A stretch of 64,000 bases of DNA, taken from NCBI RefSeq assembly GCF_002210345.1, contig NZ_MWQI01000002.1, positions 310,001-374,000 on the forward strand, in the 5' to 3' direction. The DNA comes from Fibrobacter sp. UWB4 (GTDB lineage: Bacteria > Fibrobacterota > Fibrobacteria > Fibrobacterales > Fibrobacteraceae). Below, in pieces: positions 63,414 through 64,000 of the stretch. How positions within the stretch are numbered: the stretch's first letter is position 1; every line of letters begins with the position of its first letter. The translations under genes were made by a program, and so were the position numbers. The notes below the pieces were generated by a model. That model was not told the DNA's origin and made no database searches. It saw nothing but the letters and a program-made list of their open reading frames with translations.

Positions 63414-63887
63414 ATGCAAGAAAAGATTTCAACATTACAATATATCAAGCGCTACTTGAAGCGTTGCATTACGGGTCCGTGGAGCCTTATTTGCGGATTG
63501 TCCGTGACGCTCAAGTATTTTTTCAATCCTAAGCGCATCGTTACGGAACAGTACCCCGAAAACAGGAAGACGCTCAAAATGCACGACCGCTACCGCGGCC
63601 GCCTCGAGATGATCGAAGATGCAGATGGCAACAACCACTGCACTGCTTGCGGCATGTGCGAACGCGCCTGCCCGAACGCCTCCATCAACGTGCTTGCCAC
63701 AAAGAACATTGCGGGCAAGAAAGTTCTCGGACGTTACGTGTACCACTTCGCGAGTTGCACCCAGTGCGGCCTCTGCGTGGAAGCCTGCCCGTTTGGAGCC
63801 ATCCAGATGAGCCCCGCTTTCGAAGTCGCGACAACCGACCCCAACGATCTCGAAATGATTTTAAATAAGAAGGAGGGACAAGGTTAA
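63414..63887 (+). CDS. nuoI: NADH:quinone oxidoreductase subunit I
   Basis: The 157-residue ferredoxin-like subunit has two [4Fe-4S] motifs, CTACGMCERACPNAS and CTQCGLCVEACPFGA, for clusters N6a and N6b. It carries electrons to NuoB. Its stop shares one base with the nuoJ start (TAATG). Confidence 0.95.
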   Translation: MQEKISTLQYIKRYLKRCITGPWSLICGLSVTLKYFFNPKRIVTEQYPENRKTLKMHDRYRGRLEMIEDADGNNHCTACGMCERACPNASINVLATKNIAGKKVLGRYVYHFASCTQCGLCVEACPFGAIQMSPAFEVATTDPNDLEMILNKKEGQG

Positions 63888-64000
63888 TGTTCCCGGATTT
63901 GCCTTTATCTTTCCCGATGGGTGGCATGGACATTGCGTTCTATGTCGTCGCATTCGTGATTTTAATGACGGCGGTTTGTTGCGTTGCCGTCAAAAACATC
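63887..64000 (+). CDS. nuoJ: NADH:quinone oxidoreductase subunit J, cut by window edge
   Basis: The 38 visible codons start with ATG overlapping the nuoI stop and encode a short polar start then a membrane segment (MDIAFYVVAFVILMTAVCC, VAVKNI), as in NuoJ. AAGGAGGGAC lies 11 bases before the ATG. Position in the operon supports the call. Confidence 0.8.
   Translation, partial: MFPDLPLSFPMGGMDIAFYVVAFVILMTAVCCVAVKNI

Overview
The window looks like chromosomal DNA of a Fibrobacter species (Fibrobacterota, near F. succinogenes). The evidence is two lipoproteins with FISUMP modules (Fibrobacter succinogenes major paralogous domain), serine-rich linkers in many exported proteins, type IX-like C-terminal tails on plant-wall enzymes, and cellulase, pectate lyase and glucuronoyl esterase genes among standard housekeeping genes. 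No phage, plasmid, CRISPR array or full insertion sequence was seen.

Layout. 1-15.8 kb: edge of a FecR-like gene, an SUI1-family gene, then two tandem, homologous giant cadherin-repeat surface proteins (2899 and 1929 residues). 15.9-20 kb: SRP RNA, a histidine phosphatase, a DUF5683 protein, a CinA-type amidase and recA with its own promoter and a probable LexA site. 20-25.8 kb: two envelope genes of unknown role, a BamE-like lipoprotein, tpiA-secG and murD. 25.8-27.6 kb: a duplicated tRNA-Leu unit and tgt. 27.8-35 kb: GH5 cellulase, pectate lyase and GH9 cellulase. 35-40.6 kb: an aminotransferase, a two-module FISUMP lipoprotein, and leuA behind what reads as a leucine attenuator. 40.6-50.5 kb: a beta-barrel/TPR protein, an AT-richer accessory stretch (Rpn nuclease and two small membrane proteins), topoisomerase III, a second FISUMP lipoprotein and a DUF3467 gene. 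50.6-56.5 kb: sufB, a DJ-1 protein, hslO, thrH and a CE15 esterase. 56.7-64 kb: a RelA/SpoT gene, an unknown gene, and a complex I operon (nuoA, fused nuoBC, nuoD, H, I, J) running off the right edge.

The most unusual content is not a protein operon but short repeated DNA. At least three repeat types recur. (1) Hairpins whose arms differ completely between five copies but always pair, with a flanking dinucleotide that covaries. (2) REP-like palindromes ending in TGACA, which also sit in frame inside coding genes (aminotransferase, topoisomerase III, serine linkers, and a lipoprotein signal peptide). (3) Degenerate heptamer tracts with exact 7-base phase, some running up to start codons. Promoters share a -10 of TATATT or TAnnTTTG, often 17 bases after a TTG-type -35. 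In several genes this -10 sits only 7-10 bases before the ATG with no Shine-Dalgarno, suggesting leaderless mRNAs, including the leucine leader peptide.

All family calls come from reading motifs in the translated sequence; no database search was possible.
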